A stretch of 64,000 bases of DNA from Robinsoniella peoriensis (GTDB lineage Bacteria > Bacillota > Clostridia > Lachnospirales > Lachnospiraceae). The translations under genes were made by a program, and so were the position numbers. Shown here one piece after another: positions 18,439-27,801 of the stretch. The stretch lies in NCBI RefSeq assembly GCF_042680125.1, contig NZ_JBHTNY010000001.1; one strand, 5' to 3'. The notes under the pieces were generated by a model. That model saw only the letters and a program-made list of their open reading frames with translations, had not been told where the DNA came from and searched no databases. Numbering within the stretch: position 1 is the stretch's first letter; every line of letters begins with the position of its first letter.

Positions 18439-19351
18439 AAATAATACAGGACATCTTGCAGCCGTGCTTACCATTCTGATCTGGGGAACAACCTTTATTT
18501 CCACCAAAGTACTTTTAAGGGAGTTTACACCCATTGAGATATTATTTTTTCGGTTCAGCATTGGATTTATCGCCCTGTTACTTATTTCTCCCAAACGATT
18601 CCATCCAAAGGAAAAGAAACAGGAGTGGCTGTTTGCCGGAGCCGGCTTGTGCGGTGTAACACTATATTTTCTTCTGGAAAACATCGCCCTGACCTATACG
18701 CAGGCATCTAACGTAGGTGTGATTATTTCCATTGCTCCTTTTTTTACTGCTTTATTTTCACATTGGTTTTTAAAAGGGGAATCACTGAAGCCTAATTTCT
18801 TTATTGGATTTTTAGCCGCCATAAGCGGTATTATTCTAATCAGTTTTAACGGAAGCTCAAATCTGCAATTAAATCCCACCGGGGACATCCTGGCTATACT
18901 TGCTGCTTTTGTATGGGCTGCCTATTCCATCCTGACCAAAAAGATCAGCGCATTTGACTATAGCACGGTACAGACAACAAGAAGGATTTTCTTTTATGGC
19001 ATTTTGTTTATGATTCCTGCCCTGTTTATCTTTGATTTCCGCCTGGGTCTGGATCGTTTCACCCAGCCGCTACACCTATTTAATATATTATTCCTGGGAC
19101 TTGGTGCTTCTGCACTCTGTTTTGTAACATGGAATTTTGCAGTAAAAATACTTGGCGCTGTGAATACCAGCATCTATATTTATATGGTTCCGGTAATCAC
19201 CGTTGTAACTTCTGTAATTGTCCTTGATGAAAAAATTACAGGAATGGCTCTTGCAGGTACTCTGCTTACTTTGGCAGGCCTCCTGATCTCAGAAAGTAAG
19301 ATATCATTCCGGAACAGTAAAAAACAGAATAAAATTTCAGATCCTTTATGA
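18425..19351 (+). CDS. DMT superfamily transporter with EamA domains
   Basis: The ATG at 18425 overlaps the AraC regulator by 14 bases and follows AAAGGA. The 308-residue protein has ten predicted membrane helices in two EamA repeats. The first opens with HLAAVLTILIWGTTFISTKV and the second contains GDILAILAAFVWAAYSILTKK. This is the RhaT/YdcZ-like drug/metabolite exporter fold; members move amino acids, nucleosides or unknown metabolites, usually outward. Translational overlap with an AraC regulator points to autonomous regulation by the exported compound. A strong terminator follows. The substrate is not predictable from sequence. Confidence 0.85.
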   Translation: MKQNKNNTGHLAAVLTILIWGTTFISTKVLLREFTPIEILFFRFSIGFIALLLISPKRFHPKEKKQEWLFAGAGLCGVTLYFLLENIALTYTQASNVGVIISIAPFFTALFSHWFLKGESLKPNFFIGFLAAISGIILISFNGSSNLQLNPTGDILAILAAFVWAAYSILTKKISAFDYSTVQTTRRIFFYGILFMIPALFIFDFRLGLDRFTQPLHLFNILFLGLGASALCFVTWNFAVKILGAVNTSIYIYMVPVITVVTSVIVLDEKITGMALAGTLLTLAGLLISESKISFRNSKKQNKISDPL

Positions 19352-19385
19352 AAAATAACTATCAATAAAATTTAAATAGAAACAG

Positions 19386-19425
19386 AAAAAGATACGGCTC
19401 TTCAGAATTAAAACCGTATCTTTTT
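19386..19425 (+). terminator. Terminator after the DMT exporter gene
   Basis: AAAAAGATACGG (19386-19397) pairs perfectly with CCGTATCTTTTT (19414-19425), giving a 12-bp stem that ends in a T-run. Confidence 0.85.
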
Positions 19426-19508
19426 CTTTATTCAAAAATGGTATTGAAAGAGATTTTTCCCATTCAGTTTACGTTACATTCCCAAATAGCGGGTCAATTC
19501 CAATTATA

Positions 19509-20204
19509 TTATTTATAATAATACAGTCTGCACACTTCATCTCCCTTAGCAATACTTTTCAATAACTTTAATTTTCCGCCATAAGCCTCCCCAATCCCAT
19601 GATCACCGCACATGGCTATATCGCATAAATCTGCAATCTCCTCATCTGTACAGCCAGCCTTCTGCCAGGCCTTGACCAATGGACAGTAATGAAAATCAAT
19701 TGCCAGGACCTTATCTGTGCTTTTCCTTATCTTCATCTCGAATACCCACTGGGCAGGTTTTGTAAACAGCGTTTTTCGCAATCCGGTCAGACTGTTCGTC
19801 CCGCCGGTTTTTATTAAATCATTTCCCTGTGATAAACCGCACCGCTTAATTGCCGCACTTCCAAAATCTTTCCATTCAAGCCCCCGCTTACCCGCTTCAT
19901 CACAAAGCAGATAAAGCCATGCTGCTCTTTGCTCCAGCTGCCCTCTGACCGCCTGTATAATAGGGTTTTTAATGGACGGCTCATTGGTTACGATGCTGTG
20001 TCGGCTTCTCGGCTTGTTTTTCTTCTGTTCTGCCATCTCTTTTACGGTCTGTTCTGTCATCTGATCTGCCATCTGTTCTGCCATCTGATCTGTCATCTGT
20101 TCTGCCATCTGTTCTGCCATCTGTTCTGCCATCTGTTCTGCCATCTGTTCTGCCATTTTATCTGTCATATCCTCAGCCATTCTGAATACCTCCTCCGATT
20201 TCAT
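19509..20204 (-). CDS. Amino-thiazoline-carboxylate hydrolase family protein with tetrapeptide repeat
   Basis: The 231-residue product has two parts. Residues 8-60 are a tandem MAEQ/MADQ/MTDQ tetrapeptide, about eleven units encoded by a 12-base repeat, predicted to be helical. Residues 75-231 resemble the L-2-amino-thiazoline-4-carboxylic acid hydrolase family, with the Cys/His-rich core DFHYCPLVKAWQKAG and the later DIAMCGDHGIGEAYGGKL. Family members include ATC hydrolases for cysteine synthesis, but many Clostridia paralogues have unknown roles. The repeat is not part of the family and looks able to expand and contract in frame. The gene stands alone on the minus strand; a 16-base perfect palindrome about 130 bases upstream may be its operator. 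Confidence 0.75.
   Translation of the reverse strand: MKSEEVFRMAEDMTDKMAEQMAEQMAEQMAEQMAEQMTDQMAEQMADQMTEQTVKEMAEQKKNKPRSRHSIVTNEPSIKNPIIQAVRGQLEQRAAWLYLLCDEAGKRGLEWKDFGSAAIKRCGLSQGNDLIKTGGTNSLTGLRKTLFTKPAQWVFEMKIRKSTDKVLAIDFHYCPLVKAWQKAGCTDEEIADLCDIAMCGDHGIGEAYGGKLKLLKSIAKGDEVCRLYYYK
20045..20181 (-). repeat. 12-base tandem repeat encoding MAEQ units
   Basis: Units of TCTGCCATCTGT (plus strand) repeat about eleven times with substitutions that keep the MAEQ/MADQ/MTDQ pattern. A unit length divisible by three means slippage changes protein length but not frame. Confidence 0.85.
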
Positions 20205-20333
20205 GTGTATATCTGCTCAAATTTCTTTATATATTATCTTAACACACTCTTGCCCGATTAAAAATCATTAATTTTTTGATATTTCAAATTAGACTGTTCA
20301 TTGGACTCCAGCTTGAATTCAAAATAATATATG

Positions 20334-20349
20334 TGTTAACGCGTTAACA
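20334..20349. promoter_or_regulatory. 16-bp perfect palindrome, possible LacI-family operator
   Basis: TGTTAACGCGTTAACA is fully self-complementary with a central CG, the typical form of LacI/GalR-family operators. It lies upstream of the ATC-hydrolase-like gene and downstream of the terminator of the next gene. No LacI-family regulator is encoded in the window. Confidence 0.5.
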
Positions 20350-20391
20350 TGCAGCTGTTAGAAAGCAGTTTTAAACCCCCTTCAGATACAG

Positions 20392-20432
20392 AAAATCCCC
20401 CTTAACAGATCTTCTCTGCCAAGGGGAATCTT
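20392..20432 (-). terminator. Terminator after the GH127/GH146 gene
   Basis: ATTCCCCTT and AAGGGGGAT (minus strand) pair around a 17-base loop and are followed by TTTTC, just past the stop codon at 20446. Confidence 0.75.
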
Positions 20433-20445
20433 ATTTATTGCTATT

Positions 20446-23400
20446 CTATTTTACCTTAACTGTTTTTACTGTACTCCATTTACTATACACCTTTTTGCCC
20501 ATAGAATTTGTTGTATATCCTCTTGCCCTTACATAATATGTCTTTTTCTTAAGGTTTTTGATTGTATAAGAAGTATTCTTGGTAGTTTTCGTTGCCGGCT
20601 TACCCCTGAAGGTCTTCTTTAAGGAATATTGAATCTGATATCCGGCTGCCGCTTTATCTTTTGTCAATGTTACTTTTATTCTGCCCTTAGTACTTTTCGC
20701 AGACTTAATCTTCGCTCTTCTGCCAACCAGAGTTAATGCATTGGAATCCTTCTTTGCATTGTTTCTGGCATCTGCAATTGCTTTATCTGCTGCCGCCTGT
20801 GCTGCCTGAGCCGCTTTCATTGCACTTTCAGCTGCCCTTTGGGCTTTTTCTGCCGCCAGCCTGGCTTCTTCCGCATCTTTTTTCTTTTGCGCTGCATCAG
20901 CTGCCGCTTTCTCAGCTTCTTCCTTTGCTTTTTTGGCTTCCTGGGCTGATTCTGCTGCTGCTTTTGCTGCCGCTTCCGCTGCTGCTTTCGCTGCTAATGC
21001 ATCTGCTCTTGCTGATTCTGCTGCGGTTTTTGCTGCTATGGCTTCCGCTTTTGCTGATTCTGCTGCGGTTTTTGCTGCTATGGCTTCCGCTTTTGCTGCT
21101 TCCGCAACTGCTTTTGCTGACTCCGCTGCGGTTTTCGCTGCAGCTGCATCATTTTTAGCCTTTACCGCTGTATCTCTTGCTGCTTCTGCTGCCACCTTTG
21201 CAGCAACTGCATCGTCTTTTGCCGATTCCGCTGCTTTTTTTGCGGTCTCCGCTGCTTTTGCTGCTGTCTCAGCTGCACCCTGGGCTGTTTTCGCTTCGTT
21301 TTTTGCTGTTTCGGCTGCACTTTGAGCTGCTACTGCCTTTTCTTTTGCTTCTTCTGCCTTTTTCTGGGCTGCTTCAACATTAGTCTGGGCTGCTGCTGCT
21401 TTTACCTGGGCTTCCTCTGCTTTTTTCTGTGCTGCCTCTGCTGCAAGTCTCGCTGTCTCTGATTTTCCTGCCTCTGCCAATGCCTTATCCGCTTCGGTTT
21501 TTGCTCTGTCTGCCTCCGTTTTAGCTTTATCCGCTTCGGTCTTTGCTTTGACTGCTTCATCTGACGCTTTCGCTGCTTCCGTTGTAGCTGTATCTGCCGA
21601 AGCTGCTGCCGCTTCCGCATCTGTTTTTGCTTTTATGGCATCTTCTTTTGCTGCATCCGCTGATTCCTGAGCTTCTTTTGCTGCTTTAATAGCTGCCTGC
21701 TTTGCTTCTTCTACAACGTCGGTCACTTCATTATTCAAACCTTCTATTGCTTTCTTAAGATCATTTATGACACCGTCACGCTCCGGGAATGTAAGGCTTG
21801 CATATTCCACCCTTTCTTCCGCTATCACAATTGCATTTTGAAGTGCTGCAAAGCTTTCATCTGTATATATTTTAGGATCATTCTTGTATGCCTTAGCTTC
21901 CTCAATTGCAGTTTCCAGCGGTTCGCGTTCATCACACAGATTGAACGGCAGCAGTGCATCCATTGCTCTGTTTAAAGCTTCTGCTGCATTGTCGATCTCG
22001 CTCTGTGCAGGAACTTTCGGATCGTTGTCATTTACTTTTCTGGAATCCGCTTCTATTGCCTTGAAATTATTCCAAGATTTACGGGTATACTCGGTATACT
22101 CATGCTCATCCCATAACTTATCGCTGGTGTTTACCGGATTGACCTTTTCATTTGCAGTGTTCAGAGCTTCTTCCAAAGCTGCTCTCTCCAGCATTACCAG
22201 TGATTTCATTGCATTTTCAATTGCGAAAATATGGTCTGCAGTTTCTTTGTCCGTATAAACGCTGCCGTCTTTATAAGCCCGGGCATCGGATATCTTACTG
22301 CTCAGAACACCAAAACTTTCCGGCGTATAATCTGCTTCCGCCAAAGATCCTGCTTCCGTTAATTTCTCCTGAAGCTTTGAGATATCCACAGCAACTGCTT
22401 CTAAGTTGTCAATAGCTTCCTCAAGGGATGCGATTGTACTTTCCAGCTGATCTGCTGTTGTATCTGCACTTTGATATACCGCTGCTGCTGCTGTCAGTAC
22501 TTCATTTATTGCTGCTATGCTCTCATCCGTGTACATTCCGGAGCTGATCCTGTCCGTTACGTCAGTGATTTTTTGAAACAGCGGAGTTTTATCTACACCT
22601 GCATTTTCTTCGGAAGCAGGAATATAGAAATAAGTTGTATATGCCGGAACACCAGCAAAATAGTGCGGAACAAAAGTTTTTGGTGCTGCATCTCCTCCCG
22701 TAGTTCCAGGCACCACATTCACGCTTAAACTAGGTACATTTCGTGTTGGCGCTTCTCCTGACGTGCCGCCTGTCATGGTCTCCGGCGCATTTATGGTAAC
22801 GTTTGTACCTTCTCCTGTTGTAAGATAAGAGTCAAGTTCAATTCTGGACAGACTGGCTACATCTGTTGATGCCATAACCAGCGGTCCGTTCATAAGGGAA
22901 CCGTACCACTCGAAATCACATTTACCTGGCAGGTAATCAACATTAAAGCCAAAAGGCATGGTGACTACGATTTCATCCGTGGATGACCAGGATCTCACAC
23001 CGGTGAAAACATAGGAACTTGGCTCATAACTGTCTGCCAGAGAGGTTCCGTTGAGTTTGATATCGAAATCTTTTGTTGCCCAATAAGGAACACGGAATTT
23101 CATTTCGAATTCCTTTGTTTCCGCACCGGGTGTTACCATAAATGTAGATTGCTCAGACGGGAATACACAGGACTGCTGGATTGTCACATCCTGTTCCTCC
23201 CACCTCGCTGTGGTAGGCATATACAGTCCAACATAGAAGGTCTGCTTATCTGCTGAGGTGAAATAAGCAGCTTCCTGGTATTTAACGTGATTCTCAGTCC
23301 CTGTGCCGGAACAGCAGGTGTTACCGGGATTGGTTGCATTGCCGGTACTTCTTTTTCTGGTGCTGTTCGGATAAATAGAATATCCGTAGGATACCTGGTT

Positions 23401-26295
23401 GGATTTACTGCCTGGTACAATGGATCCTATGATCTGGTTATAAAGCAGACGCTCATAGTAGTCCATATATTTCGCATCGTCAGGATTATAAGTATTAAGA
23501 TCCTTGGTTAGCTTAAGCATATTGTAAGCTGCACAGGTCTCACAGATTTTGTCTGAGTTATTGGTATTGACAACCCCAATCTGATTGTATGTGCCCGCAA
23601 ACTTTTCTTCATTACTGTTGTTGCCTCCCACACCGCCGATGGTGAAGGAATAGCGTCCAATTATATAATCCCAGAAATTTTCTGCTATATTGTAATATTT
23701 GGCATCATTGCTTCCCTTAAAGTTCCAGAGTGCTCCAATGATCTGTGGTATATGCTGATTACAATGCAAGGTTCTGATAGAGTCTCTGTTATCCGCAAGG
23801 GATGAGAAAAACGGGATATTGCCCGTATCACTGCTGGCTCCATTATTATCAAAGCACATGGAAGCTTCCAGCAGTTTCGCAGAATCATCTTCATTACCCT
23901 GGGCCTTCATAATATCGGAAAGTCTTGCCAATGTTTCATTCACACCGCCAAATTCTCCTGCAATGTATAAAGCCCACATACTGTCACGGTATCCTGGTGA
24001 GTTAGCGTCCGGCCGTGTCCCAGCTTTTGTGCAGTAATGGAGTCTGTTCCATACCCACATCCCCATATCCTTTGCAATGGCAAGGGCTTTATCTGCCACT
24101 GCCTGCTCTTCAGTACTTCCGCCGTCCAGAGCATAATAGATGTCAACGAGTCCTGCAAGCTGCTTATGCAGGGAGTAATAAGGTGCCCAAACGCCGTAGT
24201 TATCCATGTTTCCATCATAAGGAGCGTAGTTCTCTATGAGTATGAGATGTTCTGGCTGAATTGCATTAATATATCCGTAACCAAATAACGAAGGATCTCT
24301 GGGTGCCGTTGCATCATCCATTAAACGGACATTTGTCATTGCCTTTACTTCACTGTCCGTCGAGTATCTGTCACGCGCTTCCCTGAATCTGTCTTCTGTA
24401 GGCAGTTTGACAAATGTCATCTCCTGCATCTCACGCATTTCATCCGTCATTCTTTTCATTCTGCTCATAAGCTGGGACTTTTCATCATCGGCTGCACCGG
24501 ACGCGTAAGCAAAAGCAAGTCCGGACAGGTAATGCCCATAACCGTGTCCTTTCAGCTTTGTTGTTCGGGAATCCCATCCGCCTGGTGCAGCGTAACCCTC
24601 CGTACTAAGTCCGAAAGTCTCCCGGTAATTATAAAGCATACGGGTTACGTCTACCCCCAATATGTATTCTATCTGATTGTCTCTGTTTAATGTCAGCCTG
24701 TTAGCCTCACCATCAGGGTCATCTTCAAGGGTCACTTCATTCAATGGTAAAGTTTGCACAAGCGGATTGTTTGACGGTACAATAGCCTCTCCATCCACAA
24801 CCGTGATTTCCGCAGTAACCTGATATCCGTTTGTAATAGCATTATCACCCAGCACATTTCCGTTCATGGTATAGGTATGTCCAACCGGATATTCTGCCTG
24901 TGCGGTCTGCGCTGCAGTGGTATAGCCTTCCCAGCTGACCCTTCGCTGTTCAGATTCTCCGTTGCTATAGAGTACCTTTACAAAGTTTGGCAGTTTAGGA
25001 GCATCACCCACCGGACATTCAATTATGATCGGCTCGCAGGATACAATTGATCTGCCTGCCTCCGGATATGCCGGAATCGTAACTTCCCAATCACGTGTGA
25101 CAGATGCACTCCCAAAGGTAGCCGTAGCGGTTAGTTTAACCTTTGCATCCGCTTCTCCTGATGGTGGTCTGAGAACATTTCCATCTGTCCATAAGTATTT
25201 AGAATTTTCTGTATTCCATGTAAATACAGATCCAAACCGACCCTCCTGGGGGAACGTAAAGTTTGTTGTTCTGTCCGTAACGCTTCCGATGTCGATGGCT
25301 TCCAAATCCGTTGTGGCGATTTTCTCGTCATCCATATCAGCAAATACAGAGAATTCAAATTGTTTTGTTGCGATGAAATCTCCATTTTCCGCAGTAGCTG
25401 TGATCTGGCCTGTGGCATCGGGTTCACCATTTGCCGGGCGGGTCACTTTACCATCATTGCCTAAAGCGGGATCCGTAGATTCTGACCAGGTGATCGTACT
25501 TCCGTTAGATCCAACTGACGGAAGCTCTACATCACTCAGAAGTTCCATAAGGAAGTCTTCCTGGATCTCGGCTAAATCTGCTACAGCAGGATCCACATAA
25601 CCGAATACTTCCCACTCGCTTATACCGATGCCGGGTGCTGTGCCGGAATTTCTTTCCGCCGTTATACTCAACCGTACCCCTTTTGTAATAATCGGGCTGT
25701 CCAGATTAACTACATTCCATTTGGTATTGGCTCCCCAGCGTTTTGGTGACGGCCATGGCTTATTGGCTTCCGCGCCGCCTTCACCGGTAAATGCTGCCGA
25801 ATTACCATCCGTTCCAACGAAACCATAGTCAACCCATTCATCATTTACCAAATACTGAAGGTTACAATCCCTGGCCCAGCGAACGCCTCCATCTGTGTAA
25901 ATCCACCACATAACCCGCATGGATTCCAACACTTGCGGCTGATTCCATGTATACTGAATCCAAACCGGATTATCCGGATTACCGTATTGGGTCCCCCATG
26001 TGTTCCATACAGATCCGGTACTGCCGCTTGCAAGTTTCCCGTTGTTTGCATTTGCTGCCACCGAACTTCCGTTGGCGTATGCCGCTTCTACCTTTGCGGA
26101 AAGTGCAATATTACCATCTTCAGCGCCATATGGATCAAGCCTCTCAAGATCCTGAGGTACAGCTGACAGCTCATTTAGATACGGTGAAGCTGCTGCGGGC
26201 AAAACCACGCTGCTGATCATGGATAAAATAATCAGTAATGAAACAATCATATTTGTTCTTTTCTTACGTAAACTTTTTGTGCTTTTTCTTAACAT
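20446..26295 (-). CDS. Giant GH127/GH146-type beta-L-arabinofuranosidase with coiled-coil stalk
   Basis: The product has 1949 residues and starts at the ATG preceded by AAGGGAGAAATA; an upstream in-frame ATG lacks this spacing. Order: signal peptide (ending near PAAASP); F5/8-type C carbohydrate-binding module about 60-240; two Ig-like modules 250-420; a Big_4-like module 425-505; a DUF1680 (alpha/alpha)6 catalytic domain 510-1130; FIVAR-like helices 1170-1500; an alanine/lysine/glutamate-rich coiled coil about 1525-1845; and a fibronectin-III-like end. The catalytic region has CETCAAYNM near 918-926 and GNTCCSGTGTEN near 988-999. These match the Glu and three Cys that bind zinc and carry the nucleophile in GH127/GH146 beta-L-arabinofuranosidases. 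The coil could hold the enzyme tens of nanometres from the cell. Confidence 0.85.
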   Translation of the reverse strand: MLRKSTKSLRKKRTNMIVSLLIILSMISSVVLPAAASPYLNELSAVPQDLERLDPYGAEDGNIALSAKVEAAYANGSSVAANANNGKLASGSTGSVWNTWGTQYGNPDNPVWIQYTWNQPQVLESMRVMWWIYTDGGVRWARDCNLQYLVNDEWVDYGFVGTDGNSAAFTGEGGAEANKPWPSPKRWGANTKWNVVNLDSPIITKGVRLSITAERNSGTAPGIGISEWEVFGYVDPAVADLAEIQEDFLMELLSDVELPSVGSNGSTITWSESTDPALGNDGKVTRPANGEPDATGQITATAENGDFIATKQFEFSVFADMDDEKIATTDLEAIDIGSVTDRTTNFTFPQEGRFGSVFTWNTENSKYLWTDGNVLRPPSGEADAKVKLTATATFGSASVTRDWEVTIPAYPEAGRSIVSCEPIIIECPVGDAPKLPNFVKVLYSNGESEQRRVSWEGYTTAAQTAQAEYPVGHTYTMNGNVLGDNAITNGYQVTAEITVVDGEAIVPSNNPLVQTLPLNEVTLEDDPDGEANRLTLNRDNQIEYILGVDVTRMLYNYRETFGLSTEGYAAPGGWDSRTTKLKGHGYGHYLSGLAFAYASGAADDEKSQLMSRMKRMTDEMREMQEMTFVKLPTEDRFREARDRYSTDSEVKAMTNVRLMDDATAPRDPSLFGYGYINAIQPEHLILIENYAPYDGNMDNYGVWAPYYSLHKQLAGLVDIYYALDGGSTEEQAVADKALAIAKDMGMWVWNRLHYCTKAGTRPDANSPGYRDSMWALYIAGEFGGVNETLARLSDIMKAQGNEDDSAKLLEASMCFDNNGASSDTGNIPFFSSLADNRDSIRTLHCNQHIPQIIGALWNFKGSNDAKYYNIAENFWDYIIGRYSFTIGGVGGNNSNEEKFAGTYNQIGVVNTNNSDKICETCAAYNMLKLTKDLNTYNPDDAKYMDYYERLLYNQIIGSIVPGSKSNQVSYGYSIYPNSTRKRSTGNATNPGNTCCSGTGTENHVKYQEAAYFTSADKQTFYVGLYMPTTARWEEQDVTIQQSCVFPSEQSTFMVTPGAETKEFEMKFRVPYWATKDFDIKLNGTSLADSYEPSSYVFTGVRSWSSTDEIVVTMPFGFNVDYLPGKCDFEWYGSLMNGPLVMASTDVASLSRIELDSYLTTGEGTNVTINAPETMTGGTSGEAPTRNVPSLSVNVVPGTTGGDAAPKTFVPHYFAGVPAYTTYFYIPASEENAGVDKTPLFQKITDVTDRISSGMYTDESIAAINEVLTAAAAVYQSADTTADQLESTIASLEEAIDNLEAVAVDISKLQEKLTEAGSLAEADYTPESFGVLSSKISDARAYKDGSVYTDKETADHIFAIENAMKSLVMLERAALEEALNTANEKVNPVNTSDKLWDEHEYTEYTRKSWNNFKAIEADSRKVNDNDPKVPAQSEIDNAAEALNRAMDALLPFNLCDEREPLETAIEEAKAYKNDPKIYTDESFAALQNAIVIAEERVEYASLTFPERDGVINDLKKAIEGLNNEVTDVVEEAKQAAIKAAKEAQESADAAKEDAIKAKTDAEAAAASADTATTEAAKASDEAVKAKTEADKAKTEADRAKTEADKALAEAGKSETARLAAEAAQKKAEEAQVKAAAAQTNVEAAQKKAEEAKEKAVAAQSAAETAKNEAKTAQGAAETAAKAAETAKKAAESAKDDAVAAKVAAEAARDTAVKAKNDAAAAKTAAESAKAVAEAAKAEAIAAKTAAESAKAEAIAAKTAAESARADALAAKAAAEAAAKAAAESAQEAKKAKEEAEKAAADAAQKKKDAEEARLAAEKAQRAAESAMKAAQAAQAAADKAIADARNNAKKDSNALTLVGRRAKIKSAKSTKGRIKVTLTKDKAAAGYQIQYSLKKTFRGKPATKTTKNTSYTIKNLKKKTYYVRARGYTTNSMGKKVYSKWSTVKTVKVK

Positions 26296-26834
26296 TATTT
26301 CTCCCTTCTCCATTAAACAACACAATTAATGATTGCGAAAGCCTGTTTTTCTTATTACCCGGCTCACCTCCTGACCTTTTATACTTTTACACCGGAATTC
26401 TAAAAGATGTCACGCTATCCCGGTATTTGTTAACACAGCCATGCAAACCTGATTACACGTCTACGGAAACAATCTTTCATCATAGAAAAACCAATATTGT
26501 TCCTATTGTTAACCCCTAATATAAAATATTGCATTTATTTTAAATTAGGAACATTTATTTACGTAAAAAGTAATAATATAAATAAATATTTTTTTCATAA
26601 CCAAACTGTTTCATCATTTATTTTATTCTATCAAATATCTCAAAAGAATGCGTTCGATATTTTTTGATAAAAGTGCGATATTTTTTCTTTTTTACTTTTT
26701 TTATCAATTTATCCTCAAATACATTATATATTTAGTTATTTCATACTTACTATATTTTATTTTTCATGTATATTAATCTAATATTCAATTTTCAAAAGTA
26801 TTTTTTATTAATTTTTTGATATTTTTCGCATAAA
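26296..26834. other. AT-rich region upstream of the GH127/GH146 gene with spaced direct repeat
   Basis: About 540 bases, very AT-rich between 26520 and 26830, with no gene. CGATATTTTTT occurs at 26655 and again at 26676, exactly 21 bases apart, the spacing used by AraC-type activators binding one face of DNA. On the minus strand a TAGAAT box near 26620 lies downstream of the repeat without a good -35, as expected for an activator-dependent promoter. This would leave a leader of more than 300 bases. Confidence 0.4.
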
Positions 26835-26872
26835 AATGCCAGAGTACTGGTCACGCCTCAGCCTCTGGCATT
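26835..26872 (-). terminator. Terminator after the Spo0E-like gene
   Basis: AATGCCAGAG (26835-26844) pairs with CTCTGGCATT (26863-26872). On the minus strand the stem is followed by TTTTTATG. Confidence 0.8.
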
Positions 26873-26936
26873 AATCTGTTGAAATAAGATTCCATTATAC
26901 TTCTTCATTCTAACCATTACAATCTCAATACTTATC

Positions 26937-27137
26937 TTAATATGTTGAATGCTGTTCCATGCATTCCTTTAGCTCCACAAATCGATTCATATGTCCATCC
27001 ACTTTTCTGCTGGCTTCTAAAATTTCATCCGACGTAAGATTCCTCCCTTCTTCAATCAGACGCTCCAGCTTTTTACTGTCCATTTCCATTGCGTACTTGT
27101 ACCAATTCTTTTGAATATTCTGTAACCATCTCTTCAT
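26937..27137 (-). CDS. Spo0E-like aspartyl-phosphate phosphatase family protein
   Basis: This 66-residue protein has an excellent AAGGAG site before its ATG. Its middle (KKLERLIEEGRNL, then SDEILEASRKVDGHMNRFVEL) fits the short helical hairpin of Spo0E phosphatases, including an S-[QR]-x-[LV]-D motif, here SRKVD. Family members dephosphorylate Spo0A-P and delay sporulation. It is slightly divergent: the usual SQELD reads SRKVD, so activity on Spo0A is inferred only. It has its own terminator and is likely monocistronic. It supports a spore-forming host. Confidence 0.6.
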   Translation of the reverse strand: MKRWLQNIQKNWYKYAMEMDSKKLERLIEEGRNLTSDEILEASRKVDGHMNRFVELKECMEQHSTY

Positions 27138-27261
27138 ACGTTTATCTCCTTTATAATTCTGATAGTGTGTGAGTAGTTCTAATAGAGTTAGTATAACACA
27201 TCTGCCATGTCGAAGTCTGTCGAAACAAGTGCGAAAATCCGGTTTTTTTCTAATATTTTGT

Positions 27262-27313
27262 AAAAAAAAGCAGCAGACAAAACCATATCTTTGGTTTTAT
27301 CTGCTGTTTGCTT
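27262..27313 (-). terminator. Strong terminator after the XRE regulator gene
   Basis: On the minus strand a long stem (AGCAGATAAAACCA with TGGTTTTGTCTGCT) is followed by a run of seven T residues. Confidence 0.9.
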
Positions 27314-27355
27314 ACACTATTCTTTTTTATTACTGATCATCGAACAAGTAAGGAT

Positions 27356-27676
27356 TTATTGTTTTGCTTCCTTTACCAGAACTTCAATTACATGGAAGAT
27401 TCTATCCTGCTCTTTTGGGGCTAACTCTTTCATGATATCTACAAAAGCGGAAGCTTTGATTTCAGCGCCTCTGTCTAAAACATCTGACAGCAGCATATCT
27501 GAGGTCACCTCCAGTGCATTTGCAATCCGTACAAAAGTTTCCAGACGTGGTATTTTAACGCCTCGTTCGATGGCACTCATATAGCTGCTGCTGAGTCCTG
27601 TCCTTTCTGCAAGCTCTTCCTGCTTCATGCCTCTTTCTTCTCTGCACCTTTGTATTCTTTTTCCAATTCGATTCAT
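27356..27676 (-). CDS. XRE family transcriptional regulator
   Basis: The 106-residue product carries a Cro/C1 helix-turn-helix in residues 5-60 (RIQRCREERGMKQEELAERT, then SSSYMSAIERG, then PRLETFVRIANAL), followed by a short helical tail. The start follows AGGAATAA. It is flanked by its own terminator, so it is probably expressed alone. Such small XRE proteins are usually dimeric repressors of neighbouring or stationary-phase genes; no target can be named. Confidence 0.85.
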   Translation of the reverse strand: MNRIGKRIQRCREERGMKQEELAERTGLSSSYMSAIERGVKIPRLETFVRIANALEVTSDMLLSDVLDRGAEIKASAFVDIMKELAPKEQDRIFHVIEVLVKEAKQ

Positions 27677-27801
27677 TTATTCCTGCCTCATTTGTAATAT
27701 ATAGTATTCTATATCCCTGGAAAATCCTTACATTTATAAGAAAAATCCTTTCCCTGATATACTGATATTATATACCTGATGCACACTTTTGACAAGAAAC
27801 T

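Noticed and set aside
20045..20181. Regularly spaced 12-base repeats as a CRISPR array
   Set aside because: There are no spacers; it is a contiguous coding tandem repeat with no cas genes near.
20736..21325. Long plus-strand open frames rich in leucine or alanine
   Set aside because: They are the antisense of the alanine-rich coiled coil; repetitive GCT/GCC codons leave other frames open by chance.
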